A stretch of DNA of 64,000 nt from an uncultured Bacteroidota bacterium (GCA_902546725.1 CACCLB010000005.1:62001-126000); one strand, 5' to 3'. Positions 37,359 to 46,174 are shown, counted from the first letter of the stretch. Translations and numbers: made by a program. Notes: a model not told the origin generated them from the sequence alone.

Positions 37359-38336
37359 TTACTTTAAAGCAGTTTGTAAAAGGTAACTAAAAAAATCTGA
37401 AAGTTCAATGCCCATGGCGTTCAACTGTTGGGGGATGATGCTCTTAGCAGTCATTCCAGGGACACTATTAATCTCTAAAAGGTGTGGGATGCCGTCGACA
37501 AAAATATATTCACTTCTCACCACTCCTTTCAGTCCAAGTTTTTTGTAAAACAACCTACTCCAATTTTCGACTGCCTTTTGCCAATGTTCTGGGAGTTCAG
37601 CAGGGGTAATTTCTTGAGATTTACCTTCGTATTTGGCTGCGTAATCAAAAAAATCATTTTCGCTGATGATTTCTGTAATGGGAAATACCTCAATAGTATC
37701 GTTAAATTTTGCTACGCCTACGGAAACCTCTCTGCCCTCCAATGCAGTTTCAATCAATAGTTGATGGTCCTCTTTAAAAGCCTCCTTGATGGAGCCCTCA
37801 AGTTCGTTAGCTGAATTTACTTTATAGACCCCAAAGCTACTACCTGCTCTATTTGCTTTCACGAAGCAAGGCAAACCGACAGTTTTCTGTATTTTTTCTA
37901 AATCAATGGGATCTCCTTGATTGAGTTCAAAATATTTTGCAGTAGGGACATTCCAAGCGCGAAGTACACTCAGACAATCTCTTTTATTAAAGGTTAAAGC
38001 CGCATTGTAGCTGTCTGTACTGGAAAATGGAATTTCAAGCAGTTCCCACAAGGCAGCCAATTGTCCGTTTTCGCCCGGAGCACCGTGAACTGCGTTAAAA
38101 ATCACATCGAGTTCTAAATTTTTTTGCCCGTCGTTTAGAGTAAAATCACCTTTGGAAACTATGTATTTATTGTTGTGGTCGTCAATAGCAGTCCAATCTG
38201 ATGAATCGATCGTTATGAGGTATGTTTCCCACAGATTGCGATCCAAATTTGAGAAAACAGTTTTTCCACTTTGAATTGAAATTTCATATTCAGAGCTGAA
38301 TCCACCGCAAACAACACCTACCTTTTTTTTGCTCAT
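37359..38336 (-). CDS. ddl: D-alanine--D-alanine ligase
   Basis: 325 aa from ATG at 38336; a 16-codon upstream extension in the open frame is spurious. An ATP-grasp enzyme that makes the D-Ala-D-Ala end of the peptidoglycan stem. VVCGGFSSEYEISIQSGK begins the protein; HGAPGENGQ (about residue 83), LPCFVKANRAGSSFGVYKV, and the C-terminal LEINSVPGMTAKSIIPQ are the catalytic blocks. The product is used by MurF, also in this window. A good promoter lies upstream. Confidence 0.95.
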   Translation of the reverse strand: MSKKKVGVVCGGFSSEYEISIQSGKTVFSNLDRNLWETYLITIDSSDWTAIDDHNNKYIVSKGDFTLNDGQKNLELDVIFNAVHGAPGENGQLAALWELLEIPFSSTDSYNAALTFNKRDCLSVLRAWNVPTAKYFELNQGDPIDLEKIQKTVGLPCFVKANRAGSSFGVYKVNSANELEGSIKEAFKEDHQLLIETALEGREVSVGVAKFNDTIEVFPITEIISENDFFDYAAKYEGKSQEITPAELPEHWQKAVENWSRLFYKKLGLKGVVRSEYIFVDGIPHLLEINSVPGMTAKSIIPQQLNAMGIELSDFFSYLLQTALK

Positions 38337-38355
38337 TTGCACTTTAACTATTTTA

Positions 38356-38386
38356 CAAAGGTATAGCATTTCACAGCAACCCAAAA
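38356..38386 (-). promoter_or_regulatory. Bacteroidota-type promoter for ddl
   Basis: On the minus strand, TTTG followed after about 18 nt by TACCTTTG (38363-38356), ending 19 nt before the ddl ATG. It matches TTTG-N18-21-TAnnTTTG. Confidence 0.5.
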
Positions 38387-38400
38387 AACCTAGGTTTTAT

Positions 38401-38408
38401 TATCTTTG
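38401..38408 (+). promoter_or_regulatory. Candidate -7 element for the PASTA protein / rluD genes
   Basis: TATCTTTG matches TAnnTTTG and lies 15 nt before the ATG at 38424. The divergent ddl promoter is about 40 nt away, so both genes share one short intergenic region. Confidence 0.4.
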
Positions 38409-38423
38409 ACCAGATTTAAAATC

Positions 38424-38975
38424 ATGAATTTTTTACGTTTTCTTTTCAGTAAGCCTTTCTACAAACAATTATTCTATTTGGGTTTGGGCGCATTGGGTTT
38501 ATTTTGGGTAATATCATTTACACTAAAGTTGATTACCCATCACCAAGAATATCTAGAAGTACCGAATTTAGAGGGTGTTGCTATCTCAGCCCTCCCTTCC
38601 TTTATGGAGCAGCAAAACCTGCGTTTTGAAATCATTGATTCTACTCGATTTGTTCCTGACCTTCCTCCACTATCGGTGATTGATCATTTACCGAGTGCTG
38701 GGAGTGAAGTAAAAAAGAACAGAAAAATTTACCTAACAGTAAACCCGTCTGGTTATCGCCAAATTACCGTTCCAAATTTGATTCAAATAACCAAAAGGAA
38801 TGCGGAATCCATGATCAATGCCGTAGGCTTTGAGTTGGGAGAAATTACGTACAAAGATAATATTGGAAAGGATATGGTTTTAGAGATTGCACATAAAGGA
38901 AAAATTATTAGCCCAGGAGTCTTACTCCCAAAAACGAGTAAAATTGATTTAGTTTTGGGTAATGGAAAAAGATAA
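38424..38975 (+). CDS. PASTA domain membrane protein
   Basis: 183 aa from ATG at 38424; an upstream in-frame TTG overlaps the promoter. One N-terminal transmembrane helix (about 17-38) is followed by two or three PASTA-like repeats: VPNLEGVAISALPSFM with the NPSGYRQITVPNLIQITK start of the next, and a last repeat ending LLPKTSKIDLVLGNGK. PASTA repeats often bind cell-wall fragments, but here no kinase or penicillin-binding domain is attached. It overlaps rluD by 14 nt. Confidence 0.88.
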   Translation: MNFLRFLFSKPFYKQLFYLGLGALGLFWVISFTLKLITHHQEYLEVPNLEGVAISALPSFMEQQNLRFEIIDSTRFVPDLPPLSVIDHLPSAGSEVKKNRKIYLTVNPSGYRQITVPNLIQITKRNAESMINAVGFELGEITYKDNIGKDMVLEIAHKGKIISPGVLLPKTSKIDLVLGNGKR

Positions 38976-40005
38976 CTTATCCTCGGAGCAGCAAGTTCCA
39001 GATTCGGATATACTTTACGAACACTATTCTTTTACAGCCGATCAAGGACAGTCGCCCTTACGGGTGGACAAATTTTTGATGTCGCGGATTGAAAAAGTGA
39101 CACGAAATAAAATCCAACAAGCTGCTAAAGCTGGGAGTATCTATGTGGGTGGTCAAACTGTAAAATCAAATTACAAAGTCAAAGCTGGGGATGAGGTAAA
39201 GGTTCTTTTTGCACACCCACCCTATGAAAACTTGCTTACAGCTGAAGCAATTGATTTGGATATTGTTTATGAGGATGAAACAGTAGTTGTACTCAACAAG
39301 CCTGCGGGTTTAGTTGTTCATCCTGGCCATGGTAATTATTCTGGAACACTTTTAAATGGCCTGTTGTATCATTTTGAGCAGTTACCCAAAAACAGCAACA
39401 ATAGACCAGGTCTGGTTCATCGAATAGATAAGGATACTAGTGGGTTATTAGTTGTAGCAAAAACAGAAGAGGCCATGACGCATCTTGCAAAACAGTTTTT
39501 TGACAAAACTTCAGAGCGTAAATACCTAGCCCTAGTGTGGGGAGATTTTGAAGTAGAGGAGGGGAGTGTTGAGGGTGCCATTGGCAGACATCCTAAAAAC
39601 AGACTTCAGATGACAGTATTTGACGATAACTCTCAGGGGAAAGAGGCAATTACCCATTTTAAGGTCATTGAGCGTTTTGGCTATGTTACCCTATTAGAAT
39701 GTCAGTTAGAAACCGGTAGAACACATCAAATCAGGGCGCATATGAAACATATAGGTCATACTCTTTTTAATGATGCGCGCTACGGAGGTAACAAAATCCT
39801 TAAAGGAACCAGCTTTACCAAATACAAACAGTTTGTTGAAAACTGTTTTACGCTGCTCCCACGTCAAGCATTACACGCCAAAACCCTCGGATTTATTCAC
39901 CCCTTAAGCGGAAAAAAAATAGAGTTTGATTCACCAATTCCAGCTGATTTAGATCAAACCCTGCAAAAATGGCGTCATTACGCCCAGCATAAGAAATTGC
40001 AATAG
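38962..40005 (+). CDS. rluD: RluA-family 23S rRNA pseudouridine synthase (RluD-like)
   Basis: 347 aa. An N-terminal S4 RNA-binding domain (about 28-90, RVDKFLMSRIEKVTRNKIQ) is followed by the synthase domain with GLVHRIDKDTSGLLVVAKT, which contains the catalytic Asp, and LETGRTHQIRAHMKHIGH. RluD modifies helix 69 of 23S rRNA in E. coli; assignment to RluD rather than RluC rests on length and the S4 domain. It overlaps the PASTA gene start region by 14 nt. Confidence 0.92.
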   Translation: MEKDNLSSEQQVPDSDILYEHYSFTADQGQSPLRVDKFLMSRIEKVTRNKIQQAAKAGSIYVGGQTVKSNYKVKAGDEVKVLFAHPPYENLLTAEAIDLDIVYEDETVVVLNKPAGLVVHPGHGNYSGTLLNGLLYHFEQLPKNSNNRPGLVHRIDKDTSGLLVVAKTEEAMTHLAKQFFDKTSERKYLALVWGDFEVEEGSVEGAIGRHPKNRLQMTVFDDNSQGKEAITHFKVIERFGYVTLLECQLETGRTHQIRAHMKHIGHTLFNDARYGGNKILKGTSFTKYKQFVENCFTLLPRQALHAKTLGFIHPLSGKKIEFDSPIPADLDQTLQKWRHYAQHKKLQ

Positions 40006-40033
40006 TAATATTTAAAGCTTTAATTTAGTATTC

Positions 40034-40064
40034 TTGGAAAGGCTGATAAAAGCAGTTACTTTTG
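40034..40064 (+). promoter_or_regulatory. Bacteroidota-type promoter for yaaA
   Basis: TTG at 40034-40036 and TACTTTTG at 40057-40064 are separated by 20 nt, matching the Bacteroidota consensus. The -7 element ends 36 nt before the yaaA ATG. Confidence 0.5.
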
Positions 40065-40100
40065 ATTAAAAGGAAAAATTAAATTATACGATTAGGAACT

Positions 40101-40856
40101 ATGAAGCTATTAATTTCACCTGCCAAATCTCTAGAATTTGAAAAAGAACTCCCTCTTGAAAAAACGACTACACCCGTTTTTGTTGATGACGCTTCTTATA
40201 TTAATTCCATTTTAAAGGAGCAATCAGTTGCGGATTTGAGTAAGCTGATGCATCTTTCAGAATCATTGGCCACCTTAAATTGGGATCGTAATCAGGAATT
40301 TAAATCTCCTTCTACCAAATCAAAAGCAGCAGTTTTTGCTTTTAATGGAGATGTCTACACTGGCTTAGATGCCTACTCTCTTTCTAAAGAGAAAATGGAA
40401 TCAATGCAAGACAAGCTTCGTATTCTATCCGGCTTGTACGGGATTTTAAAACCCTTAGATGAAATTCGTCCTTACAGACTTGAAATGGGAACTTCATTGA
40501 AGCTTGGCACTCATAAAAATCTTTATTCTTATTGGAAAACCAAGCTAACTGCTCAATTGAATGCTGAGTTGAAGGAAGGAGAATTAGTCGTTAATCTTGC
40601 AAGTAAGGAGTATTTCAGTGCGCTTGATGCTGGTTCTATCCAGGCAGAAATAGTGACTCCACATTTTAAAGACTTTAAAAATGGAAAACTTAAAATAATT
40701 TCATTCTTTGCAAAAAAAGCACGTGGAATGATGGTGCGTCACTTGATAGATCAGGATGCCTCTTCTATTGAAGATATCAAAAGTTTTACAACTGCAGGTT
40801 ATGCCTACAGTGAGGCTGAAACACTTGATGCTTTAAATCCAGTCTTTATTCGCTAA
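40101..40856 (+). CDS. yaaA: Peroxide stress protein YaaA (DUF328)
   Basis: 251 aa. The DUF328 family limits intracellular iron and DNA damage after peroxide stress in E. coli. N-terminal LLISPAKSLEFE, AVFAFNGDVYTGLDA near residue 76, RILSGLYGILKPLDEIRPYRLEMGT near residue 113, and VNLASKEYFSALD near 172 are the family blocks. Its stop overlaps the stop of the tiny convergent THX gene by 2 nt. Confidence 0.94.
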   Translation: MKLLISPAKSLEFEKELPLEKTTTPVFVDDASYINSILKEQSVADLSKLMHLSESLATLNWDRNQEFKSPSTKSKAAVFAFNGDVYTGLDAYSLSKEKMESMQDKLRILSGLYGILKPLDEIRPYRLEMGTSLKLGTHKNLYSYWKTKLTAQLNAELKEGELVVNLASKEYFSALDAGSIQAEIVTPHFKDFKNGKLKIISFFAKKARGMMVRHLIDQDASSIEDIKSFTTAGYAYSEAETLDALNPVFIR

Positions 40857-40957
40857 CTGCTAGTTGCCTTTCTTTTTTTAGATTTTTTTGGTCGTCTGAC
40901 CCCATTACTTCCTTTGATGTTTTTTCCCCTGCGGGTTTTTTTGTCGCCTTTTCCCAT
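40853..40957 (-). CDS. 30S ribosomal protein THX family
   Basis: A 34-codon gene: it starts MGKGDKKTRRGK and ends KKRKATSS, with 15 Lys or Arg residues in total. The sequence MGKGDKKTRRGKxxxGSxGxRRPK is the Thx signature, a small basic protein that sits at the top of the 30S head. It lies convergent to yaaA with a 2-nt overlap of stop codons. At this length it is easily missed by gene callers, but the motif is specific. Confidence 0.88.
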   Translation of the reverse strand: MGKGDKKTRRGKNIKGSNGVRRPKKSKKRKATSS

Positions 40958-40992
40958 GGTACACTGATTTGGTTACCACTAAAATACAACAT

Positions 40993-41721
40993 TTAGAAAT
41001 TTTTTAGCTCAGCAGCTATACCCAAAATATTTTCTTTGTAGTAGGTGGTAATAAATTCAGAATTTAAATGTGCACTTCCTTCTAAGCCTTCTGTGATGAG
41101 AACCTTGTTTAGGTCTAAGGAAGTATACGACTTTAAGAGAGAAATAGACAGTGGTGCGTAACTGTAATGCCAGGGTTCATAATAAAATCCTTTTCTATTT
41201 GGGTTTTGGGTATAGGGTAAATAAAATCCAAATTTTTTAGCATGCTGATCCATCCATTTTTTAAGTTGTGTATAAGGTCCTTTATTGTGAAACTTTTCAG
41301 CTACTAAAACATCTCCAACTTTAGGTTTTGATCCATCAACAATGTCTACATCTGTTCCCCAGTGATGTCTTGAAGTACCAGGAAGTGTAGAATATTCAAT
41401 GATTTTTTTGATATTTTGTTCGGGGCTAAGCCCTGCTGTTTCGTTGGCCTTGTACTTGCGATTCCAAATTGCCTTTTGTCTGTCATAAGATCGATAGCCG
41501 GATACAATTTCCAGTACAACCCCCTCTTTTTTAGCTGCCTTTCGCATTTTTTCAAATGCCTTTCCTGCTTTTTTAGCTAATGGAATGGTCTCCTTATACA
41601 AGGGGAGTTCACTCATGCCTAATAGCATTTCTGTTGAATATGGATTTTTAGGTAAAGAGTTTGCCCAAAAAGGAGTACTTGCCAGACCAAAAGAGGTAAA
41701 AAGAAAATTTCTACGATTCAT
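40993..41721 (-). CDS. M15 family D-alanyl-D-alanine carboxypeptidase (VanY-like)
   Basis: 242 aa from ATG at 41721. The N-terminus MNRRNFLFTSFGLAS has a twin-arginine motif (RRNFLF), so export may use the Tat route, for which a TatA gene lies 4 kb downstream. The zinc site is seen in SRHHWGTDVDIVD (His, Asp) and EPWHYSYAP (catalytic Glu and third ligand His). SGYRSYDRQKAIWNRKY is the substrate loop. It trims the terminal D-Ala of peptidoglycan stems. The upstream GNAT gene overlaps it by 11 nt. Confidence 0.9.
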   Translation of the reverse strand: MNRRNFLFTSFGLASTPFWANSLPKNPYSTEMLLGMSELPLYKETIPLAKKAGKAFEKMRKAAKKEGVVLEIVSGYRSYDRQKAIWNRKYKANETAGLSPEQNIKKIIEYSTLPGTSRHHWGTDVDIVDGSKPKVGDVLVAEKFHNKGPYTQLKKWMDQHAKKFGFYLPYTQNPNRKGFYYEPWHYSYAPLSISLLKSYTSLDLNKVLITEGLEGSAHLNSEFITTYYKENILGIAAELKNF

Positions 41722-42166
41722 CAATTATCCATTTTATAAAGCGTTGGTGAACTCCTATGGGTTTAATTTCAAAAGGAGTACCTATGGCTTGAAATCCATT
41801 ATTCAAATATAAGGCATTTGCATTGACCCTAGCATTGAGCCATATGTTCTCAACCTTTGAGTCTTCTTTGAGTCTTCGAACTATGTTTTGAATTAATTGA
41901 CTGGCTATTTTTCTTCTTTGGAATTCAGGATGCACTGCCATGGCACGAAGCTGAAAACCAATTTGATCGTTATAATCAGGGCAGCAATTAGGCATGGCAC
42001 TTAAAATTCCAACCAGCTGAGAAGAACTATAGGCTCCCAAATGAATGCTTTGAGGATGATTGTCATTTTCCAGCTGACAGCTATCGTAGGGCTGACCTTT
42101 TCGAAGTAGTGGATGGCGAAGCTCATAGGTTTGCTTTGCAAGAATTTCTTTTATTTGTATATCCAT
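41711..42166 (-). CDS. GNAT family N-acetyltransferase
   Basis: 151 aa from ATG at 42166, chosen over a start 7 codons upstream because MDIQIKEIL is a typical GNAT first strand. The acetyl-CoA loop is seen in QLRAMAVHPEFQRRKIASQLIQ, near residues 82-103. A run of LRHPLLRKGQPYDSCQLENDN near the N-terminus matches small-molecule GNATs of unknown substrate. It overlaps the M15 peptidase gene and is probably cotranscribed with it. Confidence 0.88.
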   Translation of the reverse strand: MDIQIKEILAKQTYELRHPLLRKGQPYDSCQLENDNHPQSIHLGAYSSSQLVGILSAMPNCCPDYNDQIGFQLRAMAVHPEFQRRKIASQLIQNIVRRLKEDSKVENIWLNARVNANALYLNNGFQAIGTPFEIKPIGVHQRFIKWIIDES

Positions 42167-42226
42167 TATTAAAAAATTAACAACCAAATAAGGAGTTGTT
42201 TCTCTAGGTAAAACTATCTTTAAGAC

Positions 42227-42958
42227 ATGAAAATTAATCTTTTTTTATGGGTTTCCCTGCTCACTTGTTCTCTCCTTTTAAGTCAGGAAAGAAGACCAAT
42301 TAAAGGAAAGCTACTTTATAAGAACACTGTTGTGGTTGCAGCCAATGTAGTCAACAATTCAGCCCAAACAAATACCATTACTGACAGTGAAGGTGAATTT
42401 GAAATTGAGGTGGCTGAAGGTGATGAGGTTATATTTTCATCTGTTCAATACCAAATTCGTGCGGTTACAATCACCCCTGAAATTTTGGCTAAAAATCGAT
42501 TGGTAGTCACTTTGACTGAAAATATCAATGAACTAAGAGAAGTAGTTGTTACCACTGAAGATGTTGAACGGTTTTTGGAATTGAAAGAAGAGGAATTTAA
42601 AGGATTTGATTACGAACAAGACAAATCGACTCGGGTGAACAATACGCTTACAGATGACCGCCTTTTGACTCAAGGCATAGATTTTGTCAATATAGCCAAG
42701 TTGATTGTCAAAGCACTAAACTCAAAGCCTGAAGAAGAAAGAATGCGAATGAAACCCAGTGAGGTACTTCCGCAAGTCTTTGAAGATTCTTTTTTTGAAA
42801 ATGACCTCAAACTTCAAAAAGATCAGGTGGTAGGCTTTTTAGAATATATTGATACTCAAATGAAAACAAGCGCTTTGCTAAAGCAGAGTATGCAGTTTCA
42901 ACTTATAGACTACCTGATCAATCAGAGCGAGACTTATAAAGAAACTTTAATAGAATAA
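42227..42958 (+). CDS. Carboxypeptidase-like regulatory domain protein, exported
   Basis: 243 aa. Signal peptide (about 1-19, ending LLLSQE), then a carboxypeptidase regulatory-like beta-sandwich with GKLLYKNTVVVAANVVNNSAQTN and TDSEGEFEIEVAEGDEVIFSSVQY, the domain found at the N-terminus of TonB-dependent receptors. The remaining 130 residues are charged and mostly helical, and contain no barrel. It is the first of a same-strand group with a DUF6702-like protein (1-nt gap) and an M1 peptidase. Function is unknown; surface or periplasmic localisation is inferred. Confidence 0.82.
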   Translation: MKINLFLWVSLLTCSLLLSQERRPIKGKLLYKNTVVVAANVVNNSAQTNTITDSEGEFEIEVAEGDEVIFSSVQYQIRAVTITPEILAKNRLVVTLTENINELREVVVTTEDVERFLELKEEEFKGFDYEQDKSTRVNNTLTDDRLLTQGIDFVNIAKLIVKALNSKPEEERMRMKPSEVLPQVFEDSFFENDLKLQKDQVVGFLEYIDTQMKTSALLKQSMQFQLIDYLINQSETYKETLIE

Positions 42959-42959
42959 G

Positions 42960-43472
42960 ATGTCTTTTGGCCTGCCCTTGACGATCTACCTCTTTTTAAT
43001 TTCCTTTTTGAATGGGATTCAAACAAATACCCACAAATTCTATGTAAGCACTACAACTGTAGAGTTTAAATCAGAAGCGAAAACAATAGAAATTATTTCT
43101 CAGGTTTTTACTGACGATCTTGAGGCAGTTTTAAAATTGAAAGACCAAGAGCTCACTTTAGACCCCGATTCGTATCAAGAACGTATTGACGCGCTAATTG
43201 CCAATTATTTTAAGCAAACTCTTCAATTTTCTTCGAAGGGAGAATTGTTGGATTATGTCTTCTTGGGGAAAGAATATAAAAATGATATTACAAAATGTTA
43301 TATCGAACTACGGTTAGCTGAAGTGCCAGATAATATAGAACTTTACAATGGCTTGTTTTTATCGCTTTTTAACGAGCAACAGAATATTATCCACTTTAAA
43401 AATGCTGATCAGCGAAAAAGCTATTTGCTTCATCAAAAAAAATCTCGTGTTTCTTTGTCAATGACCAATTAA
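42960..43472 (+). CDS. DUF6702-like exported protein
   Basis: 170 aa. N-terminal hydrophobic signal (1-19), then a beta-rich domain starting THKFYVSTTTVEF with IIEIISQVFTDDLEAVL-type strands, which matches the flavobacterial DUF6702 family as I remember it. The C-terminus is basic. It lies 1 nt after the regulatory-domain gene and 57 nt before the M1 peptidase, where a -7-like element occurs. No enzymatic motif is visible. Confidence 0.75.
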   Translation: MSFGLPLTIYLFLISFLNGIQTNTHKFYVSTTTVEFKSEAKTIEIISQVFTDDLEAVLKLKDQELTLDPDSYQERIDALIANYFKQTLQFSSKGELLDYVFLGKEYKNDITKCYIELRLAEVPDNIELYNGLFLSLFNEQQNIIHFKNADQRKSYLLHQKKSRVSLSMTN

Positions 43473-43492
43473 TTTTAACAATGGAGTCTCTT

Positions 43493-43500
43493 TAGATTTG
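43493..43500 (+). promoter_or_regulatory. Candidate -7 element upstream of the M1 peptidase
   Basis: TAGATTTG matches TAnnTTTG, 29 nt before the M1 peptidase ATG. It may allow transcription separately from the two genes upstream. No clear -33 element. Confidence 0.38.
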
Positions 43501-43529
43501 TATATTTAGACCAAAACAAATCAGTTATC

Positions 43530-45815
43530 ATGAAAAGTATCACATACCGATTGAATTTTTCCATTATTTTTCTTGTTTTAGGGTCATTTTTATTGAATGC
43601 CCAAACCCAACAAGGTCATACTAATAACAACAAGTTCAAGCAGCTTTACGACCAGTTTGCAGATCCAAATAGATACCACAACGCAGCAGGAGCTCCCGGG
43701 GTAGATTATTTTCAGCAAAAGGTCGATTATGTTATGGATATTGAGTTGGATGATGAAAACAGTCGATTGTATGGTGAGGAAACCATAACCTATACCAACA
43801 ATTCACCAGACCAATTGCCTTATTTATGGATCCAATTGGACCAAAACATTCGTAAAAAAGATGCTCCAGCCTTGGAAAAAAATGGGTCTGGTAATTCAGT
43901 TACCATGCGACCTTCTTCATTTGTAAGCAATTACATTAATGAACCTTTTGATGGAGGATTTAATATTGATTGGGTTAAAGATGAAAAAGGGAATCCACTC
44001 CCACACAAAATCAATCAAACGATGATGCGAGTTGACCTTCCACAACCAATTCCCTCAGGAGGTTCTTATGTTTTTAAAATCAAGTGGTGGTATAATATCA
44101 ATAATCACGTTGAAGGAAGAGGACGTTCAGGTTACGAGTTTTTTGAGGAAGATGGGAATAAAGCCTATGTGATCGCACAGTTTTTTCCTAGGCTTTGTGT
44201 ATACAATGATGTTGAAGGCTGGCAAAATTATCAGTTCTGGGGCAATGGTGAGTTTGCTTTAGAATTTGGGGATTATGAAGTAAACATTACCGTACCTGCT
44301 GATCATATTATGGAGGCAACGGGAAGTCTACAAAATCCAAAAGAGGTATTGAGTAGGGAAGAATACAAGCGTTTTACTGCATCAGCAAAGAGCTTTGACA
44401 AGCCTCTATTGATCGTTACCGAAGAAGAAGTTCGAGAAAAAGAACAATCTTTTTCTAATAAGAAAAGCACATGGAAATATCACGCTAAAAATGTAAGGGA
44501 TTTTGGTTTTGCAACTTCGAGAAAATTTATTTGGGAGCGTCAAGCAGTTGAGCTTGGGACACAAAATATCATGGCTGTTTCCCTTTATCCCAAGGAAGGA
44601 AATCCTTTATGGGAAGCGTATTCTACCAAAGCTGTGGTACAAACTTTAAAAACCTATTCAAAGTTTACTTTTGACTATCCCTACCCAAAAGCTGTTTCAG
44701 TCCATGCCAAAAATCAAGGAATGGAATATCCGATGATCTGTTGGAATTACGGCCGACCTGACGAAGAGGGAAATTATTCAGATCGTACAAAATTTGGAAT
44801 GATTAGCGTAATCATTCATGAAGTTGGACACAACTTTTTCCCCATGATAGTCAATTCTGACGAACGTCAATGGGGTTGGATGGATGAAGGTTTAGATACT
44901 TTTGTTCAGTATTTAACAGAGCAAGAATTTGGAGCTACTAATCCTGAAGCCATTCCAGGACTTACGGCTTATCCATCTAGACGGGGTGCGCCTGAAAAAA
45001 TAGTCCCCTATATGGCAGGTGATCAAGAATTTATTTCACCGATTATGTCTAACCCTGAGAATGTTTACCAACTTGGACCCAATGCCTATGCTAAGCCGGC
45101 AACTGCATTGAATATTTTAAGAGAAACAGTAATGGGTAGAGAGGCTTTTGATCATGCCTTTAAAACGTATGCACAGCGCTGGATGTTTAAACATCCTACT
45201 CCCGAAGACTTTTTTAGAACCATGGAAGATGCCTCAGCCATTGATCTAGATTGGTTCTGGAGGGGTTGGTTTTACACTACTGATGTAGTGGATATTGGAG
45301 TAAAAGGGATAAAGAAGTATTATTATTCTGACACTCCTGATCAGAAAATTAAGGATCGTTTTGAGCAATATGGCTACGATCTAGAAGATCTACCCGATAT
45401 GGTTTTTAAAATTGATGAAGAGAGCGAGTCTTTTGATCCAAACACAGCAAGTGAGAATCCTATCGGAGATTCACAAATCCTTCAAGAATATTTAGAGGAA
45501 GAAGGCTTAAATAGCAGTGAGATTCCCGCTTATTTTTACGAAGTGGAATTTGAAAAACCCGGTGGGTTGGTCATGCCACTTATCGTGGAATACGCTTATG
45601 CAGATGGTACAAAAGAACGGATAACTTATCCGGTTCAACTTTGGAGAAAAAACGATGCTAGCGTCAAAAAGATCATTGCTTCGGACAAAGAGCTGGTTTC
45701 AGTAACTGTCGATCCCGACAACGAGACCGCTGATGTGAATACGGACAATAACAGTTGGCCTAGAAAGGAAAGTCCTTCTGACTTTGATAAATTCAAAGAA
45801 AAAATTAAAGGCTGA
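43530..45815 (+). CDS. M1 family zinc aminopeptidase, exported
   Basis: 761 aa. Signal peptide (about 1-24), then an M1 core. The zinc site is HEVGH (430-434) with the third ligand Glu453 in MDEGLDT, spaced by 18 residues as required. The exopeptidase motif, usually GxMEN, reads GMEYPMICW here, placing this in the divergent bacteroidete subgroup. A C-terminal acidic region (about 640-761) follows the helical domain. It probably degrades peptides in the periplasm or outside the cell. A terminator follows. Confidence 0.9.
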   Translation: MKSITYRLNFSIIFLVLGSFLLNAQTQQGHTNNNKFKQLYDQFADPNRYHNAAGAPGVDYFQQKVDYVMDIELDDENSRLYGEETITYTNNSPDQLPYLWIQLDQNIRKKDAPALEKNGSGNSVTMRPSSFVSNYINEPFDGGFNIDWVKDEKGNPLPHKINQTMMRVDLPQPIPSGGSYVFKIKWWYNINNHVEGRGRSGYEFFEEDGNKAYVIAQFFPRLCVYNDVEGWQNYQFWGNGEFALEFGDYEVNITVPADHIMEATGSLQNPKEVLSREEYKRFTASAKSFDKPLLIVTEEEVREKEQSFSNKKSTWKYHAKNVRDFGFATSRKFIWERQAVELGTQNIMAVSLYPKEGNPLWEAYSTKAVVQTLKTYSKFTFDYPYPKAVSVHAKNQGMEYPMICWNYGRPDEEGNYSDRTKFGMISVIIHEVGHNFFPMIVNSDERQWGWMDEGLDTFVQYLTEQEFGATNPEAIPGLTAYPSRRGAPEKIVPYMAGDQEFISPIMSNPENVYQLGPNAYAKPATALNILRETVMGREAFDHAFKTYAQRWMFKHPTPEDFFRTMEDASAIDLDWFWRGWFYTTDVVDIGVKGIKKYYYSDTPDQKIKDRFEQYGYDLEDLPDMVFKIDEESESFDPNTASENPIGDSQILQEYLEEEGLNSSEIPAYFYEVEFEKPGGLVMPLIVEYAYADGTKERITYPVQLWRKNDASVKKIIASDKELVSVTVDPDNETADVNTDNNSWPRKESPSDFDKFKEKIKG

Positions 45816-45820
45816 TGTCT

Positions 45821-45861
45821 AAAAAACGGTTGAATCTCCTTTGATTTTCAGCCGTTTTTTT
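45821..45861 (+). terminator. Intrinsic terminator after the M1 peptidase gene
   Basis: ACGGTTGAA (45826-45834) pairs with TTCAGCCGT with one G-T wobble, flanked by six A on the left and seven T on the right. It lies 6 nt after the stop codon. Confidence 0.7.
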
Positions 45862-45872
45862 ATGAAACCTCC

Positions 45873-45880
45873 TATATTTG
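45873..45880 (+). promoter_or_regulatory. Candidate -7 element for tatA
   Basis: TATATTTG matches TAnnTTTG, 15 nt before the tatA ATG and directly after the preceding terminator. Confidence 0.42.
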
Positions 45881-45895
45881 CTTAAAATCTAGTAC

Positions 45896-46174
45896 ATGTT
45901 TTTATTTATCAGTGGGACTGAAATAGTTTTTGTGTTTTTTATTGTCTTGCTCGTTTTTGGTGCAGACAAGATTCCATCTATTGCACGAACTTTGGCAAAA
46001 GGAATGACTCAAGTAAGACAGGCAACTAACGATATTAAAAGTGAGATTCAAAAAACAGTTGATTCGGATATTGAAAATCCTACCAAATCAATTGCAAATG
46101 AATTCAAAAAAGAGGTGGATGAGGTCAAAAAAGATTTTACAGACCTTGAAGATTCTATTCGCAGAGATTTATAA
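45896..46174 (+). CDS. tatA: Twin-arginine translocase subunit TatA/TatE
   Basis: 92 aa. An N-terminal helix (about 8-23) with GTEIVFVFFIVLLVFGADKIP is followed by an amphipathic helix (ARTLAKGMTQVRQATND) and a charged tail, as in TatA. TatA forms the pore for folded proteins with RR signal peptides. No tatC is adjacent. A candidate client, the M15 peptidase with an RRNFLF signal, is encoded 4 kb upstream. Its end overlaps the convergent methyltransferase gene by 6 nt. Confidence 0.88.
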   Translation: MFLFISGTEIVFVFFIVLLVFGADKIPSIARTLAKGMTQVRQATNDIKSEIQKTVDSDIENPTKSIANEFKKEVDEVKKDFTDLEDSIRRDL

